From positions 1,178,001 through 1,242,000 of the forward strand of contig NZ_CP104011.1 in NCBI RefSeq assembly GCF_025133575.1: DNA of 64,000 nt. Reading direction: 5' to 3'. Both the position numbers and the translations under genes were made by a program. The notes below the pieces were generated by a model, which was given only the letters and a program-made list of their open reading frames with translations, ran no database searches and was not told where the DNA came from. How positions within the stretch are numbered: position 1 is the first letter of the stretch; every line of letters begins with the position of its first letter. Of the stretch, positions 46,458 through 58,084 are shown one piece after another. The stretch is from Pseudomonas sp. GCEP-101 (GTDB taxonomy: Bacteria > Pseudomonadota > Gammaproteobacteria > Pseudomonadales > Pseudomonadaceae).

Positions 46458-49400
46458 ATGTCATTCCTGCTGCGTACCCTTCTGACCGCTGTCCTCCTGG
46501 GCGGCTCGCTCACCGGCCTGCCCGCGCTGGCCGCCGACACCACCCCGCCCAGCGCCGAGCAGGTGCAGCAGAGCCTCGACGGCCTGGCCGATCGCAAGCT
46601 CTCCGACATCGACGCCAAGCCGATCAAGGCGAGCCTGGAGAATACCCTCAAGCTGCTCGCCGCCAAGGCCGACAGCGAGAAGCAGCTCAGCGAGCTGAAG
46701 GGTCGCCTGGCCGATGCGCCCAAACTGATCAGCGAGAACCAGAAGGCGCTCAATCGCCTCAAGGCCAGCAGCGAGAAGCCCGCCAACCAGCGCTATGGCG
46801 GCTACAACGCCACCCAGCTGGAAATGCTGCTCAACGAGCAATCCACCCAGCTGGCCGCCTGGCAGAAGGAGATGATCGACGCCAAGAGCGAGATCCTCAC
46901 CGCGCAGACCCGCCCCGAGCGCGCCCAGGCCGACCTGAGCAGGAACCAGACGCGCCTGCTCGACATCAACACCGCGCTCAAGGCCGGCAAGGAAGGCAAC
47001 AAGCCGCTGGGCGAGGAGCACCGCAACGAACTGCTGGCCGAGCAGGCCGCGCTGACCGCGCAGAACCTGCTGCTGCGCCAGCAACTGGCCGGCAACAACC
47101 TGCTGCTCGACCTCGCCTCCAGCCAGCGTGACCTGCTGGCCGAACGCATCGGCCGCGAGGAGCGCGAGACGCTCGAACTGCAGGCGATGATCAGCGACAA
47201 GCGCCGCGAGCAGTCGGAAAAGACCGTCGCCGAGCTGTCCAAGGACGCCGACCAGGCCGCCGGTACCGACAGCCTGCTCAGCCAGCAGAGCGCCGCCAAC
47301 CTGAAGCTGTCGGACTACCTGCTGCGCACCACCGACCGCCTCAACACCCTGACCCGGCGCAACCTCGAAGCCAAGCAGCAGCTCGATACCCTGACCCAGG
47401 GCGAGCAGGCGCTGGACGAGCAGATCAACGTGCTGCGCGGCAGCCTGCTGCTGTCGAAGATCCTCTACCAGCAGAAGCAGTCGCTGCCGGTGATCAAGAC
47501 CGACCAGGACCTGGCCGACGAGATCGCCGACCTGCGCCTGTACCAGTTCGAGCTGAACCAGAAGCGCGACGAGATCAACAACACCCAGGTCTACATCGAC
47601 AACCTGCTGGCCCAGCAATCCCAGGAAAGCTTGACCCCGCAGCTGCGCAAGGACCTCTCCGAGCTGGTGGACACCCGCCTGGAGCTGATGGAGCGCCTCA
47701 ACCACGAGCTGAACGCGCTGCTCAACGAAGCCATCACCCTGCAACTGAACCAGAAGCAGCTCAAGGAAACCAGCAGCAGCCTGCGCGCGACCCTCGACGA
47801 GCAGATGTTCTGGATTCCCAGCAACCGCCCGCTGGACCTGTCCTGGTTCAAGATGACCCCGACCCTGCTGCACCACCAGTTGGCCGAGGTGCCCTGGGGC
47901 TCGGGCGTGAAGGAGCTGGGCGAGGGCCTGATCGACCGGCCGTTCCTGTTCCTGCCGCTGCTCCTGCTGGTCGCCGCGCTGCTGTGGAAGCGCAAGTTCC
48001 TCTACGACAAGCTGGAATCGCTGAACGACGACATCGGCCACTTCAAGCGCGACAGCCAGGCCCACACCCCGCTGGCCCTGCTGCTCGCCGTGCTGCTGGC
48101 GCTACCGGGCACCCTGGCGCTGGCGATTGCCGGCCTCGCCCTGGTGCTCGACGCCCGCGGGCAGAACGCCACCCTGGGCAGCGCGCTGCTGGAAATGGCG
48201 CAGGTCTGGCTGGTGTTCTACACCGCGCACCGCATCCTGCGTCCGGGCGGCATCGCCGAGCGGCACTTCCACTGGAGCCAGGCGCAGGTGCAGTTCCTCG
48301 GCAAGCTCATGCGCCGACTGGGCCTGGTGGTGATGGCGCTGGTGGCCGTGGTCACCGTTGCCGAGCACTCGCCGGCCTCGCTGGCCGATGACGTGATCGG
48401 CATCGCCGTGGTGCTGTTCGGCTATGGCGCGATGACCTGGCTGCTCGCCCAGCTGCTGTTCAACAGCCCGTCCAGCGAGCGGCCGTCGATGATCAAGATG
48501 ATCGTCGGCCTGGGCTTCACCGCCCTGCCGGTGGCCCTGTTCCTCGCCGTGGGCTTCGGCTACTACTACACCGCGCTCAAGCTCACCGACCGGCTGATCG
48601 ACAGCCTGTTCCTGCTGATGTTCTGGATGGTGGTGGAAGCCACCTTCATCCGCGGCATGGGCGTCGCGGCCCGCCGCCTGGCCTACCAGCGCGCACTGAG
48701 CAAGCGGCAGAACGCACCCAAGGAAGGCATCGAGGGCACCGAGGTGATCGAAGAGCCCACCCTGGGCATCGAACAGATCAACGACCAGTCCATGCGCCTG
48801 ATCCGCCTGGGCCTGCTGATCGGCTTCGTGGTCACCCTGTACTGGGTCTGGGCCGACCTGATCAGCGTGGTCTCCTACCTCGACAACGTGACCCTCTACC
48901 AGTACACCAGCGGCACCGGCGACGCCGCGTCCACCACCCCGATCAGCCTGAGCGACTTCCTCATGGCCCTGGTGATCGCCGCCGTCACCGTCGCCCTCGC
49001 GCGCAACCTGCCCGGCCTGCTGGAAGTACTGGTGCTGCAACGCCTGACCCTGGCCCAGGGCAGCGCCTACGCCATCACTACCCTGCTGTCCTACGCCATC
49101 AGCGGCATCGGCATCGTCAGCGCGCTGTCCACCCTCGGGGTGAGCTGGGACAAGCTGCAATGGCTGGTGGCCGCGCTGTCGGTCGGCCTGGGCTTCGGCC
49201 TGCAGGCGATCTTCTCCAACTTCGTGTCCGGCCTGATCATCCTCTTCGAGCGCCCGGTGCGGATCGGCGACGTGGTGACCATCGGCACGCTGTCCGGCAC
49301 CGTCAGCCGGATCCGCATCCGCGCCACCACCATCACCGATTTCGACCGCAAGGAAATCATTGTCCCCAACCAGACCTTCATCACCGGCCAGCTGGTGAAC

Positions 49401-49820
49401 TGGTCGCTGAGCGACACCGTCACCCGGGTCACCATCAAGATCGGCCTGGCCTACGAGAGCGACCTGCCGCTGGCGCGCAAGATCATGCTCGACGCCGCCC
49501 ACGCCAACACCCGCATCCTGCGCGACCCGGAGCCGGTGGTGTACTTCACCACGATCAGCGCCAGCACCTTCGACTACGAGCTGCGCTTCCACGTACGCGA
49601 GCTGGGCGACCGCAACCCGGCCGTGGACGAAACCCTCACGCGCATCGCCCTGGCCTTCCGCGACGCCGGCATCGACATGGCCTTCAACCAGGTCGACGTG
49701 TTCCTGAAGAACTTCCAGGGGCATGAAACCCAGGTCATCGTCGGCCAGCCGCAAAGCGCCGCCACGCCGGTGAAACTCTCCGCAGCGAAGGACGACAAGC
49801 CCAGCGGCGACAAGGCCTGA
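46458..49820 (+). CDS. mscK: Mechanosensitive channel MscK (KefA)
   Basis: 1120 residues from MSFLLRTLLTAVLLGG, whose signal peptide is likely cut after ALA (about residue 24). A long periplasmic coiled-coil region (30-490) is rich in Gln, Leu and Glu. Several membrane helices (about 500-900) and a C-terminal MscS domain follow, with GFGLQAIFSNFVSGLIILFE and RIGDVVTIG. It opens under membrane tension to release ions. The frame upstream to 46392 is not credible as a start. Confidence 0.93.
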   Translation: MSFLLRTLLTAVLLGGSLTGLPALAADTTPPSAEQVQQSLDGLADRKLSDIDAKPIKASLENTLKLLAAKADSEKQLSELKGRLADAPKLISENQKALNRLKASSEKPANQRYGGYNATQLEMLLNEQSTQLAAWQKEMIDAKSEILTAQTRPERAQADLSRNQTRLLDINTALKAGKEGNKPLGEEHRNELLAEQAALTAQNLLLRQQLAGNNLLLDLASSQRDLLAERIGREERETLELQAMISDKRREQSEKTVAELSKDADQAAGTDSLLSQQSAANLKLSDYLLRTTDRLNTLTRRNLEAKQQLDTLTQGEQALDEQINVLRGSLLLSKILYQQKQSLPVIKTDQDLADEIADLRLYQFELNQKRDEINNTQVYIDNLLAQQSQESLTPQLRKDLSELVDTRLELMERLNHELNALLNEAITLQLNQKQLKETSSSLRATLDEQMFWIPSNRPLDLSWFKMTPTLLHHQLAEVPWGSGVKELGEGLIDRPFLFLPLLLLVAALLWKRKFLYDKLESLNDDIGHFKRDSQAHTPLALLLAVLLALPGTLALAIAGLALVLDARGQNATLGSALLEMAQVWLVFYTAHRILRPGGIAERHFHWSQAQVQFLGKLMRRLGLVVMALVAVVTVAEHSPASLADDVIGIAVVLFGYGAMTWLLAQLLFNSPSSERPSMIKMIVGLGFTALPVALFLAVGFGYYYTALKLTDRLIDSLFLLMFWMVVEATFIRGMGVAARRLAYQRALSKRQNAPKEGIEGTEVIEEPTLGIEQINDQSMRLIRLGLLIGFVVTLYWVWADLISVVSYLDNVTLYQYTSGTGDAASTTPISLSDFLMALVIAAVTVALARNLPGLLEVLVLQRLTLAQGSAYAITTLLSYAISGIGIVSALSTLGVSWDKLQWLVAALSVGLGFGLQAIFSNFVSGLIILFERPVRIGDVVTIGTLSGTVSRIRIRATTITDFDRKEIIVPNQTFITGQLVNWSLSDTVTRVTIKIGLAYESDLPLARKIMLDAAHANTRILRDPEPVVYFTTISASTFDYELRFHVRELGDRNPAVDETLTRIALAFRDAGIDMAFNQVDVFLKNFQGHETQVIVGQPQSAATPVKLSAAKDDKPSGDKA

Positions 49821-49833
49821 GGGTGGACGCCCG

Positions 49834-49868
49834 CGGACAAGTCCGAGCACAATGCTCGGACTTGTCCG
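49834..49868. promoter_or_regulatory. Long perfect hairpin abutting the selO ribosome site
   Basis: Two exact 16-bp arms (49834-49849 and 49853-49868) with a three-base loop CAA. There is no U-tract, so it is not a classic terminator. Its last base is the first G of the GGAG ribosome site of selO, and the GTG start lies 10 bases further on. Confidence 0.65.
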
Positions 49869-49875
49869 GAGTTAG

Positions 49876-51339
<1,464 letters not shown>

Positions 51340-51392
51340 GCAGTTATAAGCTCAGCAAAAAGCGATCTAGCGGCGGCCCTGCCGGCGTTGCT

Positions 51393-51409
51393 CCCGGTCA
51401 TTGACCGGG
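51393..51409. promoter_or_regulatory. Dyad upstream of metY
   Basis: CCCGGTCA-T-TGACCGGG, an odd-centred palindrome 53 bases before the metY start. It may be an operator or a small leader hairpin. Confidence 0.4.
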
Positions 51410-51461
51410 GCGGGGCGCCGCTCGCATTCTCCGGGCTTTCTGCCACAAGGACGCTCGAACA

Positions 51462-52739
51462 ATGAAACCGGAAACCCTGGCCATCCACGCCGGCTACAGC
51501 CCCGACCCGACCACCAAGGCAGTGGCCGTGCCGATCTACCAGACCAGTTCCTACGCCTTCGACGACACCCAGCACGGCGCCGACCTGTTCGACCTGAAGG
51601 TCGCCGGCAACATCTACACGCGCATCATGAACCCCACCAACGCGGTGCTGGAGGAGCGCGTGGCCGCCCTGGAAGGCGGCGTCGCCGCGCTGGCCGTGGC
51701 CTCCGGCATGGCTGCCATCACCTACGCCATCCAGACCGTCGCCGAAGCCGGCGACAACATCGTCTCGGTGGCCAAGCTCTATGGCGGCACCTACAACCTG
51801 TTCGCCCATACCCTGCCGCGCTTCGGCATCCAGACACGCTTCGCCGCCCACGACGACATCGCCGCTCTCGAAGCACTGATCGACGAACGCACCAAGGCAG
51901 TGTTCTGCGAATCCATCGGCAACCCGGCGGGCAACATCGTCGACCTTCAGGCCCTGGCCGATGCCGCGCACCGCCACGGCGTGCCGCTAATCGTCGACAA
52001 CACGGTCGCCACGCCGATCCTCTGCCGTCCGTTCGAGCACGGCGCAGACATCGTCGTGCACTCGCTGACCAAGTACATTGGCGGCCATGGCACCAGCATC
52101 GGCGGCATCGTCGTCGACTCCGGCAAATTCCCCTGGAGCGAGAACAAGGCGCGCTTCCCGCTGCTCAACACGCCGGATGCGTCCTACCACGGCGTCACCT
52201 ACACCGAAGCCTTCGGCCCCGCCGCCTTCATCGGCCGCTGCCGCGTCGTGCCGTTGCGCAACACCGGCGCCGCGCTGTCGCCGTTCAACGCCTTCCTCAT
52301 CCTGCAGGGCCTGGAAACCCTGGCGCTGCGCATGGAGCGCCACTGCGAGAATGCCCTGAAGGTCGCGCAATACCTGCAGGAACACCCGCAGGTGAACTGG
52401 GTGAAATATGCCGGCCTGGCCGACCACCCCGAACAGGAACTGGCGCTGCGCTACTTCGGCGGCAAGCCGGCGGCGATCCTCTCGTTCGGCATCAAGGGCG
52501 GCCAGGAAGCCGGCGCGCGCTTCATCGACGCACTCAAGCTGGTAGTCCGCCTGGTGAACATCGGCGACGCCAAGTCCCTCGCCTGCCACCCGGCGTCCAC
52601 CACCCACCGCCAGCTCAACGACGAGGAGCTGGAGAAGGCCGGCGTACCGCGCGACATGGTGCGCCTGTCCATCGGCATCGAGCACATCGACGACATCCTC
52701 GCCGACCTCGCCCAGGCGCTGGACGCCGCCGGAGCCTGA
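51462..52739 (+). CDS. metY: O-acetylhomoserine sulfhydrylase (aminocarboxypropyltransferase)
   Basis: 425 residues, Cys/Met metabolism PLP family of the longer MetY type. [15 protein letters not shown] near the N-terminus is typical of the MetY subgroup. PLP lysine is in [17 protein letters not shown]. It makes homocysteine from O-acetyl- or O-succinyl-homoserine and sulfide. Followed by a 12-bp hairpin. Confidence 0.93.
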   Translation: MKPETLAIHAGYSPDPTTKAVAVPIYQTSSYAFDDTQHGADLFDLKVAGNIYTRIMNPTNAVLEERVAALEGGVAALAVASGMAAITYAIQTVAEAGDNIVSVAKLYGGTYNLFAHTLPRFGIQTRFAAHDDIAALEALIDERTKAVFCESIGNPAGNIVDLQALADAAHRHGVPLIVDNTVATPILCRPFEHGADIVVHSLTKYIGGHGTSIGGIVVDSGKFPWSENKARFPLLNTPDASYHGVTYTEAFGPAAFIGRCRVVPLRNTGAALSPFNAFLILQGLETLALRMERHCENALKVAQYLQEHPQVNWVKYAGLADHPEQELALRYFGGKPAAILSFGIKGGQEAGARFIDALKLVVRLVNIGDAKSLACHPASTTHRQLNDEELEKAGVPRDMVRLSIGIEHIDDILADLAQALDAAGA

Positions 52740-53124
52740 GCCACAGCTCCTCGCGAGGCACCACGCGGTGCCTCGCGATCTTCCCCCACGCGCCTCGCCG
52801 TCATATCCAGATGCCATCATCGTGCAGACGATGACCTCGTCCTTCCGTACAATGCCGCCCTCGCCTGACCCCAGGCACCCTGGCGTCCGCGCCACCTGAT
52901 ACGCCAGCGAAAAGGGACTTGCGCGGCCCGTCCACCGCTTCCCTCCCCGTCTTCCGCTTCCGACCCGCCTCCGGCGCCGGCCGGTGGATAACTTTTTTCG
53001 CTCGCCACCATCGGGTTCTGTCCGAGCCTGCCGATAGTGCAGGGACGTGGTTCGCCACCCTGGCCCCCAACAAGAACAATCTCCGAACGGCCTGACTTCA
53101 CACAACCTTTCCTGGAGATCGTCA
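52740..53124. other. Intergenic region metY to chemoreceptor gene
   Basis: Holds the metY hairpin and the chemoreceptor leader. I see no gene. A GCCGATA box at 53030-53036 recalls the FliA -10 element, but no matching upstream half is present. Confidence 0.5.
52751..52783 (+). terminator. Hairpin after metY
   Basis: Perfect 12-bp stem (52751-52762 with 52767-52778, loop ACGC) followed by TCTTCCCCC. The U-tract is weak. Confidence 0.55.
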
Positions 53125-55044
53125 ATGAACAGCTGGATTTCCAACCTGAGCGTGAATCTCAAGTTGGCCCTGGGCTTCGGCCTGGTCCTCGCCTTTACCG
53201 CCATCCTCGCCATCGTCAGCTGGGTCGGGCTGGGCTCGCTGATCGACCGCAGCAACTGGATGAGCGACATCACCGAGCTGAACTCGCGCCTCACCAAGCT
53301 GCGCATCACCCGCCTGCAATACATGATCGCCGATGGCGCCGAACAGGAAGCCGCCAACGTCATGAGCACGCTGGCCGATTTCAAGGCGCAGCAGCAGAAA
53401 CTGCGCGCGTCCTTCGTCAGCCCCGAGAACGTGCGCCTGCTCGACCAGCTCGGCGGCATCATCGGCGACTATGAGAAATCCCTGGCCGCCATGCGCGCCG
53501 GCTATCAGAGCGCCACCATTACCCGCCGCACCCTGCAGGACAACGCCGCGCGCGCCAGCGAGCTGACCGCGCAGATCCAGCAGGACATCCTCAAGGCGCC
53601 GGCCGACGAGGAGCGCGCCACGCGTTTCCAGGCCATCACCGGCACCCGCGAGGACCTGCTGCAGGCCCGCTACGAGGTGCGCGACTACCTTGCCACCGCG
53701 CTCACCAGCAATGGCGACGGCGTCACCCGTGGCCTTGACGAAAGCATCGCCGGCCTGCCAGCGCTGGAAAGCGTGCTCGGCGTCGGTGAAGCCCAGTACG
53801 TCCAGCAACTGGGCAACGCCCTGCGCAGTTACCGCGACGCCGTACAGACCCTGCGGCAGAACATGGCCAGCATCGTCCAGGCGCGCAAGGAAATGACCGC
53901 CCAGGGCCAGGACATCGTCAAGATCAGCGAAAATCTCTACCAACTGCAGCTCGATCGCCGCGACGTCGAAAGCGCCCGCGCCCGCTCCCTGCAAACCCTG
54001 GTGACCCTGCTGGCGCTGGTGCTGGGCGGCATCGCCGCGCTGATCATCACCCGCCAGATCACCCGCCCGCTGCACGACACCATGGCGGTGGTCGACCGCA
54101 TCGCCGCCGGCGACCTGTCGCAGACCATCCAGGTCAGCCGCCGCGACGAACTGGGCCGCCTGCAACTCAGCATGCAGCGCATGAGCCAGAGCCTGCGCGA
54201 GCTGATCGGGGGCATCCGCGACGGCGTCACCCAGATCGCCAGCGCCGCCGAGGAGCTCTCCGCCGTCACCGAACAGACCAGCGCCGGCGCCAACACCCAG
54301 AAGGTCGAGACCGACCAGGTCGCCACCGCCATGCACGAGATGTCCGCCACCGTGCAGGAAGTCGCGCGCAACGCCGAGCAGGCCTCCCAGGCCGCCTCCG
54401 CCGCCGACCACCAGGCCCAGGACGGCGACCGCGTGGTGAACAAGGCCGTGGAGCAGATCGAGCACCTGGCCGCGGAAGTGGAACGCTCCGCCGAGGCCAT
54501 GCAGCGTCTGGAGCAGGAGAGCGAGAAGATCGGCAAGGTCATGGACGTGATCAAGTCGGTGGCCGAGCAGACCAACCTGCTGGCCCTCAACGCCGCCATC
54601 GAAGCCGCCCGCGCGGGCGAGGCAGGCCGCGGTTTCGCCGTGGTCGCCGACGAAGTACGCGGCCTGGCCCAGCGCACCCAGCAGTCCACCGAAGAGATCG
54701 AAGCCCTGGTCGCCGGCCTGCAGAGCGGCACCCGCCAGGTCTCCAGCGTCATGCTCGGCAGCCGCGAACTCACCGCCAGCAGCGTCGCCCTCAGCCGCCA
54801 GGCCGGCGAATCCCTCGGCGAGATCACCCGCACCGTCTCCAACATCCAGGCAATGAACCAGCAGATCGCCACCGCCGCCGAGGAGCAGAGCGCCGTGGCC
54901 GAGGAGATCAGCCGCAGCGTGGTGAACGTGCGCGACGTCTCCGAACAGACCGCGTCGGCCAACGAGGAAGTCGCCGCCTCCAGCGTCGAACTCGCCCGCC
55001 TGGGCGGGCAATTGCAGACGCTGGTCAGTCACTTCCGCGTGTAA
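53125..55044 (+). CDS. Methyl-accepting chemotaxis protein with helical periplasmic sensor (HBM-like)
   Basis: 639 residues from [25 protein letters not shown] upstream. Membrane helix about 13-34, then an all-helical periplasmic domain of about 250 residues with two helical bundles, resembling the HBM type of Pseudomonas McpS-like receptors. A second helix (about 291-312), HAMP, and a signalling domain with the hairpin tip [24 protein letters not shown] follow. Ligand unknown; organic acids or amines are known HBM ligands. No C-terminal pentapeptide tether. Confidence 0.88.
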   Translation: MNSWISNLSVNLKLALGFGLVLAFTAILAIVSWVGLGSLIDRSNWMSDITELNSRLTKLRITRLQYMIADGAEQEAANVMSTLADFKAQQQKLRASFVSPENVRLLDQLGGIIGDYEKSLAAMRAGYQSATITRRTLQDNAARASELTAQIQQDILKAPADEERATRFQAITGTREDLLQARYEVRDYLATALTSNGDGVTRGLDESIAGLPALESVLGVGEAQYVQQLGNALRSYRDAVQTLRQNMASIVQARKEMTAQGQDIVKISENLYQLQLDRRDVESARARSLQTLVTLLALVLGGIAALIITRQITRPLHDTMAVVDRIAAGDLSQTIQVSRRDELGRLQLSMQRMSQSLRELIGGIRDGVTQIASAAEELSAVTEQTSAGANTQKVETDQVATAMHEMSATVQEVARNAEQASQAASAADHQAQDGDRVVNKAVEQIEHLAAEVERSAEAMQRLEQESEKIGKVMDVIKSVAEQTNLLALNAAIEAARAGEAGRGFAVVADEVRGLAQRTQQSTEEIEALVAGLQSGTRQVSSVMLGSRELTASSVALSRQAGESLGEITRTVSNIQAMNQQIATAAEEQSAVAEEISRSVVNVRDVSEQTASANEEVAASSVELARLGGQLQTLVSHFRV

Positions 55045-55058
55045 CGCGTCGCTGGATG

Positions 55059-55127
55059 GCGGGCCTGCCCGCTCCTGCCAGGCAAGCCCACAACGGCGGC
55101 CACTGCAGGAGCGGGCGTGCTCGTGAC
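55059..55127. repeat. REP-like inverted repeat, divergent copy
   Basis: GCGGGCCTGCCCGCTCCTGCCA at 55059-55080 faces TGCAGGAGCGGGCGTGCTCGTGA at 55104-55126. Related to family B. Confidence 0.6.
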
Positions 55128-55238
55128 TCCTCAGCGTGGGGCGGCCAACGATGCCTGCTGAGCCTCCGCCTGATCCCGGCCCGTTGATAATCGCCGACCG
55201 AGCCTCCACTTAGCTGCCATAGCCTCTGGAGCCCCGTC

Positions 55239-55673
55239 ATGTCCGATTCCCTGATCATCCCCTGCCCCCACTGCAACGGCCTGAACCGCGTGCCCGCCGC
55301 GCGCCTGGGGGACTCGCCCAGTTGCGGGCGCTGCCAGTCGCCGATCGTACTGGATGCGCCCTTCAACCTTGACGAAGCCAGCTTCGCCGCCCAGGCCAAG
55401 GGCGATCTGCCGTTGCTGGTGGACGTCTGGGCCGACTGGTGCGGGCCGTGCAAGGGCTTTGCGCCGGTGTTCGAGCAGGCTGCCGCGCGGCTCTCGGGCA
55501 AGGTGCGGTTGGCCAAGCTGGACAGCGACGCCAACCCGAACCTCTCCACACGCCTGGGGATTCGTTCGATCCCCAGCCTGATCCTGCTGCGCAACGGCCA
55601 GGAAGTGGCGCGTCAAAGCGGCGCGATGCCGTTGCCGCAGTTGCTCGACTGGCTGTCCCGCCAGGGCATCTGA
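55239..55673 (+). CDS. trxC: Thioredoxin 2
   Basis: 144 residues. An N-terminal zinc ribbon with two CxxC pairs (Cys9, Cys12, Cys29, Cys32) precedes a thioredoxin domain with the active site WADWCGPCKG (Cys68, Cys71). The ribbon distinguishes TrxC from TrxA. A cytoplasmic disulfide reductase, often OxyR-regulated in other bacteria; I do not see an obvious OxyR site here. Confidence 0.93.
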   Translation: MSDSLIIPCPHCNGLNRVPAARLGDSPSCGRCQSPIVLDAPFNLDEASFAAQAKGDLPLLVDVWADWCGPCKGFAPVFEQAAARLSGKVRLAKLDSDANPNLSTRLGIRSIPSLILLRNGQEVARQSGAMPLPQLLDWLSRQGI

Positions 55674-55757
55674 GGGCGAGCGTTTCGGTCAATCGCGGCG
55701 GTCATTGCCAGGGCGCGAACGCGGGCTAGGCTTGGGCAAAAAACACGGAGCGTGCCC

Positions 55758-56201
55758 ATGCCCTACCCCGAAGAGTTCATCCGCCAGCTCACCGAAGAGC
55801 ACATCGCCTTCGTCAAGCGCACCGGCCTCAAGGCCGAGGTGCTAGAACCGGGCCACGTGCGCCTGCGCATGCCGCTCAAGGGCAACGAGAACCACATCCA
55901 CAACATGTACGCCGGCGCCCTGTTCACCGTGGCCGAACTGCCCGGCGGCGTGTTGATGCTGACCAGCTTCGACGCCCGGCGTTTCTATCCCATCGTCAAG
56001 GAAGCCGGCCTGCGCTTCCTGCGGCCTGCCGCCAGCGACGTGACGGTGGACGCGCGACTGAGCGAGGAGGAAATCCAGCGCATCGGCGAGGAAGCCACGC
56101 ACCAGGGCAAGTCGGAATTCGTGCTGGACCTGCAACTCAAGGACGACGAAGGCAACGTCGTCGCCGAAAGCCACGCCATCTATCAGCTGCGCAGCCGCTG
56201 A
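55758..56201 (+). CDS. Hotdog-fold thioesterase (YiiD C-terminal-like)
   Basis: 147 residues from ATG at 55758 with ACGGAG at 7 bases; a GTG two codons earlier is too close to the ribosome site. Hotdog fold: a helix with NHIHNMYAGALFTVAELPGGV, then strands carrying VKEAGLRFLRPA. The family hydrolyses acyl-CoA or acyl-ACP thioesters. Substrate not assigned. Confidence 0.8.
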   Translation: MPYPEEFIRQLTEEHIAFVKRTGLKAEVLEPGHVRLRMPLKGNENHIHNMYAGALFTVAELPGGVLMLTSFDARRFYPIVKEAGLRFLRPAASDVTVDARLSEEEIQRIGEEATHQGKSEFVLDLQLKDDEGNVVAESHAIYQLRSR

Positions 56202-56278
56202 ACCGGTGCCGTTGCCCTGAATCAAGGTGAAATTTCCTACGTGGCGCGACAGTGGACGCGCCACAGAGGGAGCCCACC

Positions 56279-57088
56279 ATGTACAGGAACCTGCTCGTCG
56301 CCCACGACCTCAGTGTCGAGGCGGACATCGCCGTGCGTCGCGCCGCCCAGTTGGCGCGCCAGCACGGCGCCAGCGTCACGCTGCTGCACGTCATCGAGGA
56401 ATTCTTCCCCGAACGCATGATGACCACGGTGCGCGAAGCCGCCGAAGTGGCCCTGCGCGATGCGGCCCGCGCCAGCGACCTGGCCGACTACCAACTGGCC
56501 ATCCGCCAGGGTCGCGCGGCGAACAGCATCACCGAGGCGGTGCAGGAGCTGCACGCCGACCTGCTGGTGATCGGCGCGCACCATCAACAGCTGCTGGAAC
56601 GCTTCGAGGGCACCACCCTGGAGCGCATCGCCCGGCATTGCCGCGTACCAATCCTGCTGGCCGTCGAGGAATCCGCCGCGCCTTATGACAAGGCCCTGGC
56701 CGGGCTGGACCTGTCGCACTGCTCCCGCCAGGCCTGGCGCGCCGGTTACCGGCTGCTGGGGGCCGACGCCGAGCTGCTGGCGCTCAACGCCTACCAGCCG
56801 GGCAAGAACGCCGGCCGTGCCGACAGCCATCTGGAAACCCAGCGCGAACTGTTGCGCCAGGCGCTGCAGGATGAGCGCATGCAGGTGCCCGCCAACGGAC
56901 CGCAACTGCTCTGCGCGGTACAGTCGGGCGCGGTCCAGCAGGCGCTGGAGTCGGCACTACGGGAATGGACGCCAAGCCTGCTGGTCCTCGGCAGCCGCAG
57001 CCGCGGCGCCATCGAACAGGCCATGCTGGGCAGCGCGACGCGTCACTTCCTGCGCCGGCCGCCCTGCGATGTGCTGATCAGCCAGTAG
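56279..57088 (+). CDS. Universal stress protein (tandem UspA domains)
   Basis: 269 residues from MYRNLLVAHDLS. Two UspA units, about 1-137 and 138-269. The second carries an ATP-type G-x2-G-x9-G loop, GSRSRGAIEQAMLGSAT, while the first lacks it (GAHHQQLLERFEGTT). This agrees with UspE-like tandem proteins. It ends four bases before the convergent ParA-like gene. Matches PA5027 by position. Confidence 0.88.
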   Translation: MYRNLLVAHDLSVEADIAVRRAAQLARQHGASVTLLHVIEEFFPERMMTTVREAAEVALRDAARASDLADYQLAIRQGRAANSITEAVQELHADLLVIGAHHQQLLERFEGTTLERIARHCRVPILLAVEESAAPYDKALAGLDLSHCSRQAWRAGYRLLGADAELLALNAYQPGKNAGRADSHLETQRELLRQALQDERMQVPANGPQLLCAVQSGAVQQALESALREWTPSLLVLGSRSRGAIEQAMLGSATRHFLRRPPCDVLISQ

Positions 57089-57092
57089 CCGC

Positions 57093-57860
57093 TCAGGCTT
57101 CCAGCAGGTTGTGCAGTTCGACGAACTGCTGGGTCAGCTTGTGCCGCGGTTCGAGGAAGATCAGCGGGGTGCAGGCCTGGTGCGACTCGCGCATCTTCAC
57201 CGAGCTCATCAGGTACACCGGCAGGACCGGCAATTCTTCCTCCACCAGTTCGTCCAGCAGTTGCTGCGGCAGCGTGGCGCGCGGCTGGAACTGGTTGACC
57301 ACGATGCCTTCCACTTCCAGATCTTCGTTGTGGTCTTCCTTCAGCTCTTCGATCTCCTGCAGCAGGCCGTAGAGCGCCTGGCGGGAAAAGCTGTCGCAGT
57401 CAAAGGGAATCAGGCAGCGATCGGCGGCGATCAACGCGGAAACCGTATAGAAGTTCAGCGCTGGCGGCGTATCGAGGTAGATGCGGTCGTAATCCTCGGC
57501 CAGCTCGTCCAGCAATTTGCGCAGCTTGTTGATCTTGTGCTTCTGCTCGAGCTTGGGCTGCAGGTCGGCCAGTTCCGGACCGGCGGTGACGATGTGCAGG
57601 TTATCGAAGGGCGTCTCGTAGATGTCGACCTTGCCCTTGCGGCTGAACGGCCCGGAGGCCAGCGTCTGCTTGAAGAAGTCGGCGATCCCCACCGGCACAT
57701 CCTCGCCGGTCAGACCGGTGAGGTAATGGGTGGAGTTGCCCTGGGCATCCAGGTCCACCAGCAAGGTGCGGTAGCCCTCCGCTGCGCTCACCGCTGCCAG
57801 GTTACAGGCGATGCTGGACTTGCCTACCCCGCCCTTCTGATTGAACACCACACGCCGCAT
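57093..57860 (-). CDS. ParA/MinD-like ATPase
   Basis: 255 residues. Deviant Walker A motif FNQKGGVGKSS (signature Lys9 and Lys14), switch LLVDLDAQGNSTHYLTG, and IYLDTPPALNFYT. GGAGGG precedes the start. No ParB gene or parS-like site is adjacent, so this is an orphan of the kind that positions protein complexes rather than the chromosomal ParA. Matches PA5028 by position. Confidence 0.88.
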   Translation of the reverse strand: MRRVVFNQKGGVGKSSIACNLAAVSAAEGYRTLLVDLDAQGNSTHYLTGLTGEDVPVGIADFFKQTLASGPFSRKGKVDIYETPFDNLHIVTAGPELADLQPKLEQKHKINKLRKLLDELAEDYDRIYLDTPPALNFYTVSALIAADRCLIPFDCDSFSRQALYGLLQEIEELKEDHNEDLEVEGIVVNQFQPRATLPQQLLDELVEEELPVLPVYLMSSVKMRESHQACTPLIFLEPRHKLTQQFVELHNLLEA

Positions 57861-58084
57861 GAGCCGTCCCTCCAGGAACCAATCGAGTGCCCATGGATTC
57901 TATGCAAAGCCCATGACAAGGGCGAGCAGACTTGTCCCCGGGATTGCCACCGACCCGGTTCCTGTTCACGCCCTGTTCAAGCCAGGTGACATGATCGTGA
58001 GGGTGAAAGCCTTCCGATCGGCCAGCCGGCAGTATCACTGTCGAGCTAACCGGGGGACGAAGCGGGCGATACGCCGGGGCGACC

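Noticed and set aside
53030-53036. GCCGATA resembling a FliA (sigma-28) -10 element before the chemoreceptor
   Set aside because: No TAAA or TCAAG half at the expected distance upstream.
53122-55209. 695-codon frame antisense to the chemoreceptor
   Set aside because: Gly/Ala/His-rich antisense artefact; no ribosome site or motif.
57093-57860. Chromosomal partition parA
   Set aside because: No parB, parS-like palindromes or gidB neighbours; an orphan ParA-like ATPase is the better reading.
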